64,000 nt of DNA from Fremontodendron californicum. Lineage: Eukaryota > Streptophyta > Magnoliopsida > Malvales > Malvaceae. Shown here in pieces: positions 1 through 12,800 of the stretch. The notes under the pieces are model-generated. The model was not told the origin of the DNA. It worked only from the letters and a program-made list of their open reading frames with translations, and did no database searches. Every line of letters starts with the position of its first letter. Position 1 is the first letter of the stretch. The DNA is taken from NCBI GenBank assembly GCA_030761205.1, contig JAULJL010000047.1:4835622-4899621 (forward strand). Direction: 5' to 3'. The position numbers and the translations under genes are program-made.

Positions 1-338
1 AGTCGTTGGAAAGTTAATCAAGTGATCTTAAAAAGTCAAGAAGGACGTTTCTTCGAATAAAGAGTCTAACATCATTTTTTCTTAGCAACAAGCTCCGGAG
101 GTCAAATCTGTCTTCTTGCTTTGCACCAAGAATTTGATCTTTTTGACTCCCAACTCTTTTTCCATCTTGTGATTGTGATTTTGTAAGCTCTTTAACATCC
201 TAATTGACATGTTTTGACTTCATCTCCTCCAAAATACCTAAAAGCATAAAAACCTAGTAAAATGTCACGGAAGTAAGAATCAAAGCACAAAGTATAAAGA
301 AATTAAATAGGAAAATGTATGAAATTAAGCACTTATCA
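1..338 (-). repeat. Partial LTR (type B), start of the E0 3' LTR
   Basis: Read on the minus strand this begins TGATAAGTGC at 338 and runs out of the window. It matches the first roughly 290 bp of the complete type-B LTR at 1819-3216 (shared blocks around the CTCCGGAGGTCAAATCTG stretch and the TTTGTAAGCTCTTTA stretch). A polypurine tract read on the minus strand abuts position 338, so this is the start of U3 in a 3' LTR. I assign it to E0, the minus-strand backbone element, because the adjacent internal DNA has the same 3' end as the other elements. Confidence 0.65.
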
Positions 339-438
339 AATTCCCCCACACTTAATCTTTTGCTAGTCCTCGAGCAAAATCAAATAGACACAAGGTAAGA
401 AAACCGAATCTAGTTCACTTTTTTATCTTTTGCTAGTC
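339..438 (-). other. E0 polypurine tract and an inverted-fusion junction
   Basis: Positions 339-353 read on the minus strand as AAGTGTGGGGGAATT, the polypurine tract next to the LTR start. Rightward, E0 internal sequence lasts only about 80 bp. The word ATCTTTTGCTAGTCCT occurs at about 355-370 and again at about 425-440; after the second copy the sequence switches into a plus-oriented type-B LTR. This microhomology marks the breakpoint of a rearrangement. Confidence 0.5.
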
Positions 439-1607
439 CTTCTTGACTTTTGAAGTTTACTTGATTATCTTTCCAACGATATATTATGGGCCCAAATCGG
501 ATAAGAAATAGGCATTCAGAATGGCGCTAGAAGATCTCCCTAAAGAACCCTGCGGCCAGAAAAACCCTAATCGTAAATCTGAAAAGAAAAAAAAAGGCAA
601 AAACGTGATTTTTCTACCTCCAGGCTTACTTGTGCGGCAAAGACTTATTCTCAGGGTTTTAAAGCTCTATAAATACCATCTTTTGAGCCACAAACTAGAC
701 ATCTTTTGAGGAGACTCAAGGATCATCATTATTCTTCTTCTTCTTCTCCATTCTTTTATTTTCTTTTTAGTTTTATTTATATTATCCATGCTTATGTTAG
801 GCTAAACTTCTTTGGTTAAGGGTGATTTCAAAGCCCTAGACATGTTTTGCAATTGATTTTCAGAATCTATCTATCATTGTTTTCTATCAAAGTTGCTTAT
901 GTTCTTCCATTAAAATTGTTCATGATAATGTTTTGATTTGTTTAGGTGGCCAACTAGATAAATCTTGATAATTATCTAATGCTAGTTTAGGAGTCTTGAT
1001 CCGTGTAATTGTCTTGATTTCCTATTCATAAGTAGCAATTTGTGATTAATGATTATGGTCAAGTTTTCAATAATTGCAAAGTGGAACATAACCTAAGTTG
1101 AACAATCCGAGCTTATGTGTTTGTTGCTTAGATCAACCTATATTTCTCATCATAAAGCTACTATTAAATTGAACTTAGAGAGCTTATTCTAGGTTGTTTG
1201 ATAGTTAGAGATTAAATAGAGAGCTTGTTCTATTTAACGACGAACTAAGGAAAGATTGGGTAACAGAGCTTGTTGTTATCTGCGGTTGTTAACTTTGATC
1301 GCTAATTAATGCTCATAGGTATGAAACTGATTCCTAATGATGTCTAGTGGTGGAGAATGAAACCTTAACCATATTTTTCTTATTTGATTCTTCTTAATTA
1401 CTTGTTTTCTCATTCTTATTGTTAACTTTAGTTTAAGTCTGATTTCAAAATCCCCTATACTTTTGTTTACTTGTTTTTAAGTTTTAAACTATTAACTTAT
1501 AAACTAAAACCCAATCCCTGAGGACTCGACCCTTGCTAATCACTATACTTTACAATTGATTCTTTTTAGTGCAAGGTTAAATAAGATACACTCTTTTGGG
1601 TGCATCA
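439..1607 (+). repeat. 5'-truncated type-B LTR fragment, plus orientation
   Basis: This plus-oriented LTR lacks its first roughly 250 bp and ends in GGTGCATCA at 1607. A TATA box (TATAAATA, 668-675) is followed by a pyrimidine-rich leader (about 735-775), then by U5-like sequence shared with all other LTRs here. It lacks the TTGGCTGGTTATACCGCC minisatellite of the type-A LTRs. To its right E0 internal sequence resumes (ATTGAACAAGTC). It is an inverted copy of the EB LTR at 1819-3216, so 480-1607 and about 1820-2945 form a long inverted repeat. Confidence 0.7.
668..675 (+). promoter_or_regulatory. TATA box of the type-B LTR
   Basis: TATAAATA lies about 60 bp upstream of a CTT-rich leader, the same spacing as in the type-A LTRs. 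The copy belongs to a truncated LTR, so activity is doubtful. Confidence 0.45.
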
Positions 1608-1648
1608 TCATTGAACAAGTCTTATAAACTAATCAATAGCTTAAAGAG

Positions 1649-3216
1649 TGATGCACTCAAAAGTGTGTATCTAAATAAAGCAATCTCTTCTTGCTTCAAA
1701 TTTGGAAACAAAAACCTGTATGTACACGAAAAATAAAATTAATTACAACTGACAATAAGAATAAACCAATAAACTAATAAACTAAATAAAGCAATCCCCG
1801 GCAACGGCGCCAAAAACTTGATGCACTCAAAAGTGTGTATCTTATTTAACCTTGCACTTAAAAAAAAAAAATCAATTGTAGAGTATAGTGATTAGCAAGG
1901 GTCTAGTCCTCAGGGATTGGGTTTTAGTTTATAAGTTAATAGTTTAAAACTGAAAAACAAGTAAACAAAAGTAAAGGGGATTTTGAAATCAGATTTAAAC
2001 TAAAGTTAACAATAAGAATGACAAAACAAGTAATTAAGAAGAATCAAATATGGAAAATATGGTTAAGGTTTCATTCTCCACCACTAGACATCATTAAGAA
2101 TCAATTTCATGTCTACCAACATTAATTAGCCATCAAAGTTAACAACCGTAGATAACAACAAGCTCTGTTACCACAATCTTTCCTTAGTTCATCGTTAAAT
2201 AGAATAAGCTCTCTATTTAATCTCTAACTATCAAACAACCTAGAATAAGCTCTCTAAGTTCAATTTAATAGCAGCTTTATGATGAGAAAGATAGGTTGAT
2301 CTAAGCAACAAACACATAAGCTCGGATTGTTCAACTTAGGTTATGCTCCACTTTGCAATTATTGAAAACTTGACCATAATCATTAATCACAAATTGCTAC
2401 ATATAAATAGGAAATCAAGACGATTACACGGATCAAGACTCCTAAACTAGCATTAGACAATTATCAAGATTTATCTAGTTGGCCACCTAAACAAATCAAA
2501 ACATCATCATGAACAATTTTAATGGAAGAACATAAGCAACTTTGATAGAAAACAATGATCGATAGATTCTGAAAATTAATTACATAACATATCTAGGGCT
2601 TTGAAATCACCCTTAACCAAAGAAGTTTAGCCTAACATAAGCATGGATAATATATACATAAAACTAAAAGGAAAATAAAAGAATGGAGAAGAAGAAGAAT
2701 GATGATCCTTGAGTCTCCTCAAAAGATGTCTAGTTTGTGGCTCAAAAGATGGTATTTATAGAGCTTTAAAACCCTGAGAATAAGTCTTTGCCGCACAAGT
2801 AAGCGTGGAGGTGGAAAAATCACGTTTTTGCCTTTTTTTTTTTCAGATTTGCGATTAGGGTTTTTTTGGCCGCAGAGTTCTTTAGGGAGATCTTATAGCG
2901 CCATTTTGAATGCCCATTTCTTATCCGCTTTGGGCCCATAATCTAACATCATGTTTTTCTTACAACAAACTCCGGAGGTCAAATCTGCCTGATTGCTTTT
3001 CAACCAGAAATTGATATTTTTGACTCCCAAGTCTTCTTCCATCTTGTGATTATGATTTTGTAAGCTCTTTACCATCATTATTGACATCTTTTGACTTCAT
3101 TCTCATTTTTGTACCTAAAATTCAAAAACATATTATAAGTAAACAAGATAAAGATCGAAAACATAACAAAAACTAAAGGTAAAAAGGCATAAAATGTATA
3201 TTTTATGAGCTTATCA
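1649..3216 (-). mobile_element. EB: collapsed minus-strand LTR retrotransposon
   Basis: The element is bounded by the 5-bp target duplication AAGAG (1644-1648 and 3217-3221). On the minus strand it holds a complete 5' LTR (3216 to 1819, 1,398 bp, TGATAAGC to GTGCATCA). Next come a tRNA-Asp primer-binding site (complement of 1795-1812) and about 140 bp of leader. The element ends with only the last roughly 22 bp of a 3' LTR (1649 onward, complement TGATGCACTC). All coding sequence and nearly all of the 3' LTR are gone. It sits in the E0 3' noncoding region, interrupting the common sequence CTTAAAGAATTTCACAAAA. Confidence 0.8.
1795..1812 (-). other. Primer-binding site of EB (tRNA-Asp)
   Basis: TCCCCGGCAACGGCGCCA is the 3' end of plant tRNA-Asp in sense, so on the element strand it is a perfect 18-nt PBS, six bases from the LTR. 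Confidence 0.85.
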
Positions 3217-4687
3217 AAGAGTTTCACAAAAAATCATGCTTGATAGTAAATGGTTTAAGTTAAGCTAAAATTAACATAACATATCTCAATCAAAATAGTG
3301 CATGTTCAAACTTAATCTCAACTTCTCAAATGGGATACCCTCATGATTTTCACTCTTTAAAGTAGTGGTGAAGTTTTTACACTCAATCAATCTCATGAAA
3401 ACAGTTTCTACCATATGCTTGCTTGTCCACCTATTCTCCACTACTTAGATCATGCAACTTCATGAATCAAGAGGTCTTTATGCAAGGTTATAATGGGGCC
3501 AAGGGGTAATAATGTGGCTAAAGAATAAAAGATAAAGGATATTACAAAAGTTCCAAAGATTTTATAGAGTTTAGAGACATAATAAGATTCATACAAAGAA
3601 ACTTCTCAAAACTCTTTACAAGTACATAATCACGTAGGCCGAATATTCATGTTGGGCCTTTTCTTCATTCTAAACAACTTTCGAACATCTTATTCTTTTC
3701 TTTAACTAGAAGTTCAAGAGATTATTCAATTTTTTTTTCACATGGGAATGTATTTGGCAATATTCCCTCTATTTTTCTCTTGACTTTTGCCTTTATCCTC
3801 CCCCACACTTATTTCTTGTTTCTAACCCAAAATTTGAATAGATCTTCCTTGTCTTTGCAATATGTCTCAAAACATGCTAATTCATCTTTAGAACAAGGGT
3901 AAGGATATAAATAAGTATATTTAGGTTAGGAACAAGTTATGGTTACCAAAGAAATAGCTTATTCATTGTAGGCTCAAATTGATTCACAAAGGGGGATGTT
4001 CTCTTGGAACATCAATAAGGGATGGTTGTTTGGCCCTGGTTAAAAATCCTAATGCCTCTATCATATTCATGTTGTCACATGCATCAATATAGTCTCAACA
4101 AGGTTTAAAGCAAGTTCTAGAGAATCTTGTAATCATAAGAGTACTCAAGAAAGAAATTAGATTGATATGTATAATGCATCAATCATATAGGCTCGAAAAC
4201 TCACAAGGATGATTATACAAGTCAGATTTAAGTCTAAACATTCTTCTTTCTCAATTAACATATCATATTAACATTGGCTCATAAAGAAGTTGATATCAAG
4301 CTCAATTATCATGAAAATCTTCTCACTAATAAATCTGTTTTAGACTTATGCAATTCATATCTCATCATAGTATTGAAAGTAACTAAAACACACTAAAAAC
4401 AACATAAAAAGAATAAAAAACAAAACACACTAAAGAAAATCCTAAATTTTTCCCCCCACACTTAATTTTTACATTGTCCTCATTGTAATGCTATTATCCC
4501 CAATGCAAGAATTATATGTAAGAGAAAAAAACTACTAAACAAAACAAAAGAAAAACAATAAAAGATAGAATGATGGAGAGTAAGGAATATGCAAATCTGA
4601 TATAATAAATGCTCTTCATCCTTTTGGGTTGCCTCCCAAGAAGCGCTTGGTTTATTGTCCTCAGCCTGACTTAGACCCATGCCATTA
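3217..4687 (-). other. E0 3' noncoding region without cargo
   Basis: On the minus strand this follows the pol stop and matches the 3' noncoding DNA of E1-E5, including the hairpin-plus-G-tract motif (complement around 4455-4495) and the block TGATGAGATATGAATTGCAT. The CRP and LOG genes present at this place in the other five elements are absent; the junction corresponds to about 4395-4402. There is no credible coding sequence. A 90-codon frame at 4480-4752 overlaps the end of pol and has no recognisable content. Confidence 0.7.
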
Positions 4688-7600
4688 TTATTCAACATAA
4701 TTTGGCTCAAAAAGTGGTAACTCCTCCACATCTTGTATTGGAAAGTTCTCATAGTAAGGCTTCAATCTATGACCATTCACTTTGAATGCCTTATCTGTTT
4801 TTGGGCTTTGGATTTCAACTGCACCATGAGTAAATACATTAGTAATAACAAAAGGTCCAACCCAACGAGAACGTAACTTACCTGGAAATAACTTAAGGCG
4901 TGAATGGAAGAGAAGAACTTTTTGTCCAACAACAAAGTCCTTTCTTGATATCATCTTGTCATGGAATGCCTTAGTCTTTTCCTTGTAAATCCTAGAATTC
5001 TCATAGGCATCATTCCTTATCTCCTCTAATTCTTGTAGGTCAAGTTTTCTTTGCTTACCTGTCTCATCCATCTCCATGTTGCATTGTTTGATAGCCCAAT
5101 ATGATTTATGTTCCAACTCAACCGGAAGATGACAAGGCTTACCATAAACAAGTCGATAAGGAGACATACCAATGGGTGTCTTATATGCTGTCCTATAAGC
5201 CCAAAGTGCATCATCAAGTCGTGAACTCCAATCCTTCCTATTTGGATTAACTGTCTTTTCAAGGATGGACTTAACTTCTCGGTTTGACACTTCAGCTTGC
5301 CCACTAGTTTGAGGATGATATGAGGTGGAGACCTTGTGTGTGATGTTATACTTCCTCAAAAGTGCTTCCATAGTCCTATTGCAAAAGTGAGTACCTCTAT
5401 CGCTGATTATGGCCTTTGGCGTTCCAAACCTAGCAAAGATGTTAGTCTTGACAAAATCTGAAACAACTTTAGAGTCATTAGTCCTAGTGGGTTTTGCTTC
5501 CACCCACTTTGAAACATAATCAACGGCAAGTAAAATATAAAGATTACCAAAAGAAGAAGGAAAAGGTCCCATGAAATCGATGCCCCATACATCAAAAATT
5601 TCAACAATAATTATTGGAGTTTGAGGCATTTGATTTCTAGCACCTAAGTTACCTGTTCTTTGGCAACGATCACATGACTTGCAAAAGAGGTATGCATCTT
5701 TGAATATAGTAGGCCAATAAAATCCAGAATCAAGAACTTTCATGGCTGTTCTTTTGGATCAAAAGTGTCCTCCACATGCATAAGAGTGACAAAAGGTGAG
5801 AATAGATTGAAATTCAGATTCGAGTACACACCTTCTTATAATCTGATCGGAGCAATGCTTCCAAAGGTAAGGATCATCCCATATGTAGTATTTGGCATCA
5901 CTCTTGATCTTATTTCTTTGAGCTTGTGTCAACTCTTGTGGCAACTTCTTGGTAACTAAGTAATTAACAATATCGGCATACCAAGGAGTTGTTGTACTTA
6001 TAAAAAGAAGTTGCTCATCCGGAAAGTTCTCATTCAAGGGTAGTGCATCCTCTTCATGAACTAAACGGCTAAGATGGTCCGCAACCAGGTTGTCACTACC
6101 TCTCTTATCTTTTATCTCCAAATGAAACTCTTGTAAGAGAAGTATCCATCTAATCAACCTTGGTTTGGCCTCCTTCTTAGTGAGTAAGTACCTAAGGGCT
6201 GCATGGTCAGAATATACAATTACTTTAGTACCAATTAAATAAGATCGAAATTTTTCTAAAGCAAATACAACAGCCAAATGTTCTTTTTTCAGTAGTGGAA
6301 TAGTTCAATTGAGCATCATTAAGAGTTCGGGAGGCATAATAAATGGCATGTGAGGCTTTGCCAACCCGTTGGCCCAAAACAGCTCCAATGGCATAGTCAC
6401 TAGCATCGCACATGATTTCAAAAGGTACATTCCAATCTGGTGGTTGCATGATAGGAGCTGATGTCAAGACTCCCTTCAATGTTTCAAACGCCTCTTTGCA
6501 TTTGTCATCAAAGTGGAAAACCACATCTTTTTGTAGTAGCTTGCAAAGAGGTAATGTGACCTTTGAGAAGTCTTTGATAAATCTCCTATAGAAACCTGCA
6601 TGTCCAAGAAAAGAACGAACCTCTCTCACATTTGTGGGAGGTGGTAAAGAATACATAATATCTATTTTAGATTTATCAACCTCTATCCTTCTAGAAGAAA
6701 TAACATGGCCCAAAACTATTCCTTGTTCTACCATAAAGTGACATTTTTCCCAATTCAAAACAAGGTTAGTTTCCATGCATCTTTCAAGTACAAGTGTAAG
6801 GTTCTCTAGACATCTATCAAAAGAATCACCATAGACACTAAAATCATCCATAAACACTTCTATGATGTTCTCTACATAATCTGAAAATATGCTAACCATA
6901 CACCTTTGGAATGTAGCTGGTGCATTACAAAGACCAAATGGCATACGCCGGTATGCAAAAGTACCAAATGGACAAGTGAATGTTGTTTTCTCTTGGTCCT
7001 CCGGAGCAATGGCAATCTGATTATAACCTGAAAAACCATCAAAAAACAATAATGAGAATGGCCAGCTAACCTTTCAAGCATTTGATCAATAAAAGGTAAA
7101 GGAAAGTGGTCTTTGCGAGTTGTGGAATTAAGTTTTCGATAATCAATACAAACTCGCCACCCTGTTTGAATCCTAGTAGGAACAAGTTCATTCTCATTAT
7201 TTGTTACCACCGTTACACCTGATTTCTTTGGAACCACTTGGACCGGGCTCACCCATTTGCTATCCGAGATAGGATAGATCACTCCAACATCTAGGAGCTT
7301 CAGTATCTCCTTTTTCACAACCTCCATCATAGGAGGGTTCAATCTTCTTTGTGCTTCTCTTGTTGGTTTGGACGCCTCCTCTAACAAAATCCGGTGCATG
7401 CACATAGATGGGCTTATTCCCTTAATATCGGCAATTGTCCAACCAATTGTTGTTTTATGCTATCTAAGCACCCGGATAAGTCGCTCTTCTTGCAAAGGTG
7501 TGAGCTCTTTGGCAATGATGACCGGTAGTGTGTCCTTTTCACCTAAGAACACATATTTCAAGTGGTTCGGTAGTGGTTTCAACTCTAAAGTTGGTGCCTG

Positions 7601-7863
7601 CAAAATGGAAGGTAGAAGTTTCTCATTAGATAAAGGCAAATCAATAAATGAAACATCAAAACTTACATCTTTAGGTGGCAGCGAGTGTAAAGATTCTAGT
7701 GCCCCTTCCACATGGTCACTCAAGGCTAGTTCCCCTTTAGCATTCCCCATTCCGAGATGTTTGCTAAGGACTATTTCCACACTATCTTCACCTTCTAGCT
7801 CATAAGCTTGCTGCACTAGTGAGTCAATTATATCAATATTAAAAATAGAATGCAAATCACTAG
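4688..7863 (-). pseudogene. E0 pol (RT, RNase H, integrase), broken
   Basis: This is the minus-strand pol of E0, continuing the gag-pro part that now lies beyond E1 at 52872-53889. Read downward from 7863 it holds a linker, then RT with the FLDGFSGYNQ-type motif and VFMDDF. RNase H (HAIYYASRTL, YSDHAAL) follows, then integrase with an HHCC zinc domain (CKSCDRC) and DDE residues in DFMGPF, ISDRGTHF and the following E. A GPF-type C-terminal module ends the frame at 4688; no chromodomain follows. Compared with E1 and E2 I see four lesions: a GAG-to-TAG nonsense (7460-7462), a one-base deletion near 7043, a one-base insertion near 6287 and a GGA-to-TGA nonsense (5759-5761). It cannot make a full polyprotein. 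Confidence 0.9.
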
Positions 7864-8510
7864 TGATAACTCGTATAATTATATAGTTTTTAGTTATGTT
7901 TTATTATTGTTTTGTGTCAAATACGAGTTATTATTGTTTAGTCTAAATTGTGTTTATGATCTTTTATATTTTTATGTAATTTGGTGTTTTTCACAAGTTT
8001 CTTTGAGTGATTTCAGATTACTAGAATTAAGGGCAAATCCAGTTCAGTTCCAGTTCCGACACCTTTTGCCATATCAGCTATATCTGGAGTTTCACTAAAG
8101 CAATAAGGCTGAAATTTTAACCGTGCAAATTTAAGAGGCATATCTATCTTTTTCATGTTTTATACTTCTTGAAACGGAGTCGTTTTCCCTAGTGAAATCG
8201 ACCATCAAGTTGGCTGATGTGCAATGACGTATGTGCTGACCTGTTTTCGTATTTTGCCCATATCTTCTTATCCACATCAGCAAATTAGCTGATTCCAACG
8301 GCTATGGATCAGTAACTGACAGGGGAACATTTTTCTAGAAGACCATGTGATCAGATCAGGCCTCCAATATTGACAAAATCGACCATCAAGTTGGCTGATC
8401 AAAATTGTCATACAATATGACGAAAATTGTTAGAAAAATGCACCCACCTATTATACCTACCTTTGAAATTTGTAAAGCTTGTCTCTTGTCATTTAGCCCT
8501 CCAAAATGTG

Positions 8511-8518
8511 TATAAATA
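8511..8518 (+). promoter_or_regulatory. TATA box of the E1 5' LTR
   Basis: TATAAATA followed by GAGGGCC is conserved at the same place in almost every type-A LTR here and is followed by a pyrimidine-rich leader. It is the probable Pol II core promoter that defines the U3/R boundary downstream. Confidence 0.65.
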
Positions 8519-9368
8519 GAGGGCCTTGGATGATTGTAGAGGAATATATGGTAGATTGGTAGGAAATTAGCCATTGTAATAAAATTCTCTAAGTTTTCTT
8601 CTTCTTTCTTTTCTCTAGTTTTCTTTTTCTTTATTTTCTTCTTCTTCTTCTTCTTTCTTTTATTTCCTTCTTAGATTCTCTTTAATTTTATGTTTATGTT
8701 TACAATGCCTATGCTAGGCTAAACTTCTATTTGGTTAAGGGTGATTTCAAAGCCCTAGACATGTTTTGTGATTGATTTTCAGATTCTATCTATCATTAAT
8801 TTTCTATCAAAGTTGCTTATGTTCTTCTACAAGAATTGTTCATGATGTTGTCTTGATTTATTTAGGTGTACAACTAGATAGATCTTGATAATTATCTATT
8901 GCTAGTTTAGGAGTCTTGATCCGTGTAATTGTCTTGATTTCCTATTCATAAGTGGCAATTTGTGATTAATGATTATGGTCAAGTTTTCAATAATTGCAAA
9001 GTGGAACATAACCTAAGTTGAACAATTCGAGCTTATGTGTTTGTTGCTTAGATCAACCTATCTTTCTCATCATAAAGCTGCCATTAAATTGAATTTAAAG
9101 AGCTTATTCTAGGTTGTTTAATGGTTAGAGATTAAATAGAGAGCTTGTTCTATTTAACGACAAACTAAGGAAAGATTGGGATAACAGAGCTTGTTGTTAT
9201 CTACGGTTGTTAACTTTGATAGTTGGTTGATATTGATAGATCTGAAATTGATTCTTAATGATGTCTAGTGGTGGAGAATGAAACCTTAACCATATTTTTC
9301 ATATTTGATTCTTCTTACTTACTTGTTTTCTTACTTTTCTAATTTGCTTATTTTTAAAAGTATATTTA

Positions 9369-9521
9369 TTTTTATTGGCTGGTTATACCGCCTAATTTGT
9401 ATATTAACTTTGTTTTATTTTTATTGGCTGGTTATACCGCCTAATTTAGTATATATATTTTTATTGGCTGGTTATACCGCCTAATTTAGTATGTATATTT
9501 TTATTGGCTGGTTATACCGCC
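9369..9521 (+). repeat. U5 minisatellite, four copies
   Basis: The core TTTATTGGCTGGTTATACCGCC recurs four times at 38-50 bp spacing, separated by CTAATTTAGTATAT-like spacers. Copy number differs between elements (three in E4, four in E1, E2, E3 and E5), so it evolves by slippage or recombination. Function is unknown. Confidence 0.8.
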
Positions 9522-9735
9522 TTGCATCTTATTCTTATTATTTACTTTAGTTTAAATCTGGCTTCAAAAAACCCCTTTTCTTTTATTGTTTTCTTTGAAC
9601 GTAAGTTATAAACTAATAACTCATAGATTAAAACCCAATCCCTGAGGACTCGACCCTTGCTAATCATTATACTTACAATTGATCTTTTTAGTGCAAGGTT
9701 AAATAAGATACACTCTTTTTGGTGCATCAAATTTT

Positions 9736-9753
9736 TGGCGCCGTTGCCGAGGA
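9736..9753 (+). other. E1 primer-binding site (one mismatch)
   Basis: TGGCGCCGTTGCCGAGGA complements the 3' end of tRNA-Asp with one mismatch (GAGG for GGGG). It lies six bases after the LTR. Confidence 0.85.
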
Positions 9754-9837
9754 TTGCTTTCTTTAGTTTATTAGTTTATTGGTTTATTCTTATTTTCTGT
9801 TCTAATTATTTACTTTCTTATTTTTTTTTATTAGTGA

Positions 9838-12800
9838 ATGTTCCAAGCTCCCGAAGAAGACTTACGACTTAGGAAAATTCGGGAATTTATAACTTCTCAC
9901 CAACAACCAATCGAGGACTTGATCCAAAACATCCAAGAGAAGCAAGGAGAGATGGCAGCAGCTGACAACCGAACTCTCAAGGAGCTAGCCGCTCCGGACT
10001 TGGGTCAACAACCATTATGCATTGAATATGCTAATCTTGAGGTAGCTTTTGAATTAAAATCTGGTTTGATTATCTTCTCCCAACTTTTCATGGTTTTGCA
10101 GGAGAGGATCCAAATAAGCACCTCAAGGAATTCCATGTAGTTTGCTCAAGCATGAGACCAACAGGGGTCACGGAAGAGCAAGTTAAGTTGAGAGCCTTCC
10201 CATTCTCTCTAGCTGATTCAGCAAAGGAATGGCTCTACTACCTACCATCCGGGACCATCACTACATGGAATGATTTGAAGAAAGCATTCTTGGAAAGGTA
10301 TTTCCCAGCATCTAAGGCTGCCAACATTAGGAAAGAGATATGTGGGATTCGGCAATACAACGGAGAGTCCTTATATGAATATTGGGAGAGGTTTAAGAAA
10401 CTTTGTGCATCATGTCCACACCATCAAATAAGTGAACAACTTCTCATCCAATACTTCTATGAAGGTCTCATGCCCATGGAGAGAAGTATGATAGATGCCG
10501 CTAGTGGGGGAGCTCTAGTTGATAAGACTCCCAGGGCTGCTAGAACATTAATCTCCAACATGGCAGCCAATTCTCAACAGTTCTCAATGAGACAAGATCC
10601 ACCACCATAACCTAAGAGAGTTAATGAGGTAAGTATATCATCCGTTGAACAAAAATTTGATAAACTGACTTCTCTTGTTCAACAATTGGCTGTAGGTAAA
10701 ATACAACAAATAAAGGCTTGTGGTATATGTTCAAACATAGGGCACCAAACTGATATGTGTCCAACACTTCAAGAGGATACCAACGAACATGTGAATGCCA
10801 TGGGTGGATTTCAGAACCAATCAAGGAAATATGATCCCTACTCAAACACTTACAATCCAGGATGGAGGGATCATCCAAACTTCAATTATGGAGGGAACCA
10901 ATCACAAACTATTCCTCCACCATTTGACCACAGGCCACCGAGTTTTCAGCAAAGAGTGCAACAACCATACCAAACCCGACAACAACTACCACCCACCCAA
11001 AATTCAGGTACTTCTCTTGAAGATCTTGTTAAAGCTCTTTCTACTAATACAATTCAATTTCAACAGGAAACAAAGACAAGTATTCGAAATTTGGAGACTC
11101 AAATAGGGCAATTGGCAACAACCATGAGTCAAATGCAAGCAAGGGATTCTGGGAAATTACCTTCCCAAACCATAGTGAATCCAAGAGAGAATGCCAATGC
11201 TATAACTTTAAGAAGTGGGAAACAGCTAGAGACACCACAAAATGATAGTGCTTAAGGGGAGAACAATACCATGGCATCCTCTTCACATCCCAACGAGCCA
11301 CTAAAAAAGGTAATTCCTAAACCATCCTTTCCTTCTTATATAACTCCTCCACCTTTTCCTGGCAGGTTAGCAAAGTCCAAGAAGGAGGAGCAAGAGAAGG
11401 AAATTTTGGAAACTTTCCGGAAAGTAGAGGTGAACATTCCTTTACTAGATGCTATCAAGCAAGTGCCAAGATATGCCAAGTTCCTAAAAGAGTTGTGCAC
11501 ATCTAAACGGAAGTTGAAATGGAATGAAAAGGTAAGTGTGGGGGAGAATGTGTCAGCTGTTCTTCAAAAGAAACTCCCACCTAAATGCAAGGATCCAGGT
11601 ATGTTTACCATTCCTTGTAAGATAGGCAACACCAGGTTTGAGCGTGCTATGCTAGATCTAGGGGCATCTATTAATGTCATGCCATATTCAATTTATGCTT
11701 CATTGAATCTAGGACCATTAGAGGAAACCGGTGTTATAATACAACTTGCTGACCGTTCTAACACTTATCCAAGAGGAGTTGTAGAAGACGTTCTTGTACA
11801 GGTTAATGAATTGGTTTTTCCCGCTGACTTTTATGTTATTGAGATGGAAGATGAGATGTCTTCTAATCCCACACCTATTCTATTAGGGAGACCATTCTTG
11901 AAAACAGCAAGAACTAAAATAGATGTACATGATGGCACTTTAACTATGGAATTTGATGGTGAAATAATTCGCTTTAACATTTTTGAGGCCATGAGATATC
12001 CTAGTGATGTGCATTCTGTTTTTAATATTGATATAATTGACTCACTAGTGCAGCAAGCTTATGAGCTAGATGGTGAAGATAGTGTGGAAATAGTCCTTAG
12101 CAACCATCTCGGAATGGGGAATGCTAAACTAGCCTTGAGTGACCATGTGGAAGGGGCACTAGAATCTTTACACTCGCTGCCACCTAAAGATGCAAGGTTT
12201 GATGTTTCATTTATTGATTTGCCTTTATCTAATGAGAAACTTCTACCTTCCATTTTGCAGGCACCAACTTTAGAGTTGAAACCACTACCGAACCACTTGA
12301 AATATGTGTTCCTAGGTAAAAAGGACACACTACCGATCATCATTGCCAAAGAGCTCACACCTTTGCAAGAAGAGCGACTTATCCGGGTGCTTAGAGAGCA
12401 TAAAACAGCAATTGGTTGGACAATTGCCGATATCAAGGGAATAAGCCCATCCATGTGCATGCACCGGATTTTGTTAGAGGAAGGGTCCAAACCAACAAGA
12501 GAAGCACAAAGAAGATTGAACCCTCCTATGATGGAGGTTGTGAAAAAGGAGATACTGAAGCTCCTAGATGTTGGAGTGATCTATCCTATCTCGGATAGCA
12601 AATGGGTGAGCCCGGTCCAAGTGGTTCCAAAGAAATCAGGTGTAACGGTGGTAACAAATAATGAGAATGAACTTGTTCCTACTAGGATTCAAATATGATG
12701 GCGAGTTTGTATTGATTATCGTAAACTTAATTCCACAACTCGCAAAGACCACTTTCCTTTACCTTTTATTGATCAAATGCTTGAAAGGTTAGCTGGCCAT

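Larger units (their letters stand above)
7864..9729 (+). repeat. E1 5' LTR (type A)
   Basis: This LTR of 1,866 bp runs from TGATAACTCG to GGTGCATCA. U3 holds a single copy of the roughly 180-bp GACCATCAAGTTGGCTGATG unit; E2-E4 have two. A TATA box lies at 8511-8518, followed by a CTT-rich leader. U5 contains four copies of the TTGGCTGGTTATACCGCC minisatellite (about 9369-9521). Confidence 0.92.

Noticed and set aside
1795..1812. Possible tRNA-Asp gene fragment.
   Set aside because: Only the 18-nt 3' end is present next to an LTR, so it is a primer-binding site and not a tRNA gene.
9369..9521. CRISPR-like array in U5 (regular repeats of about 22 bp).
   Set aside because: There are three to four copies with near-identical spacers inside a plant LTR; this is a minisatellite.
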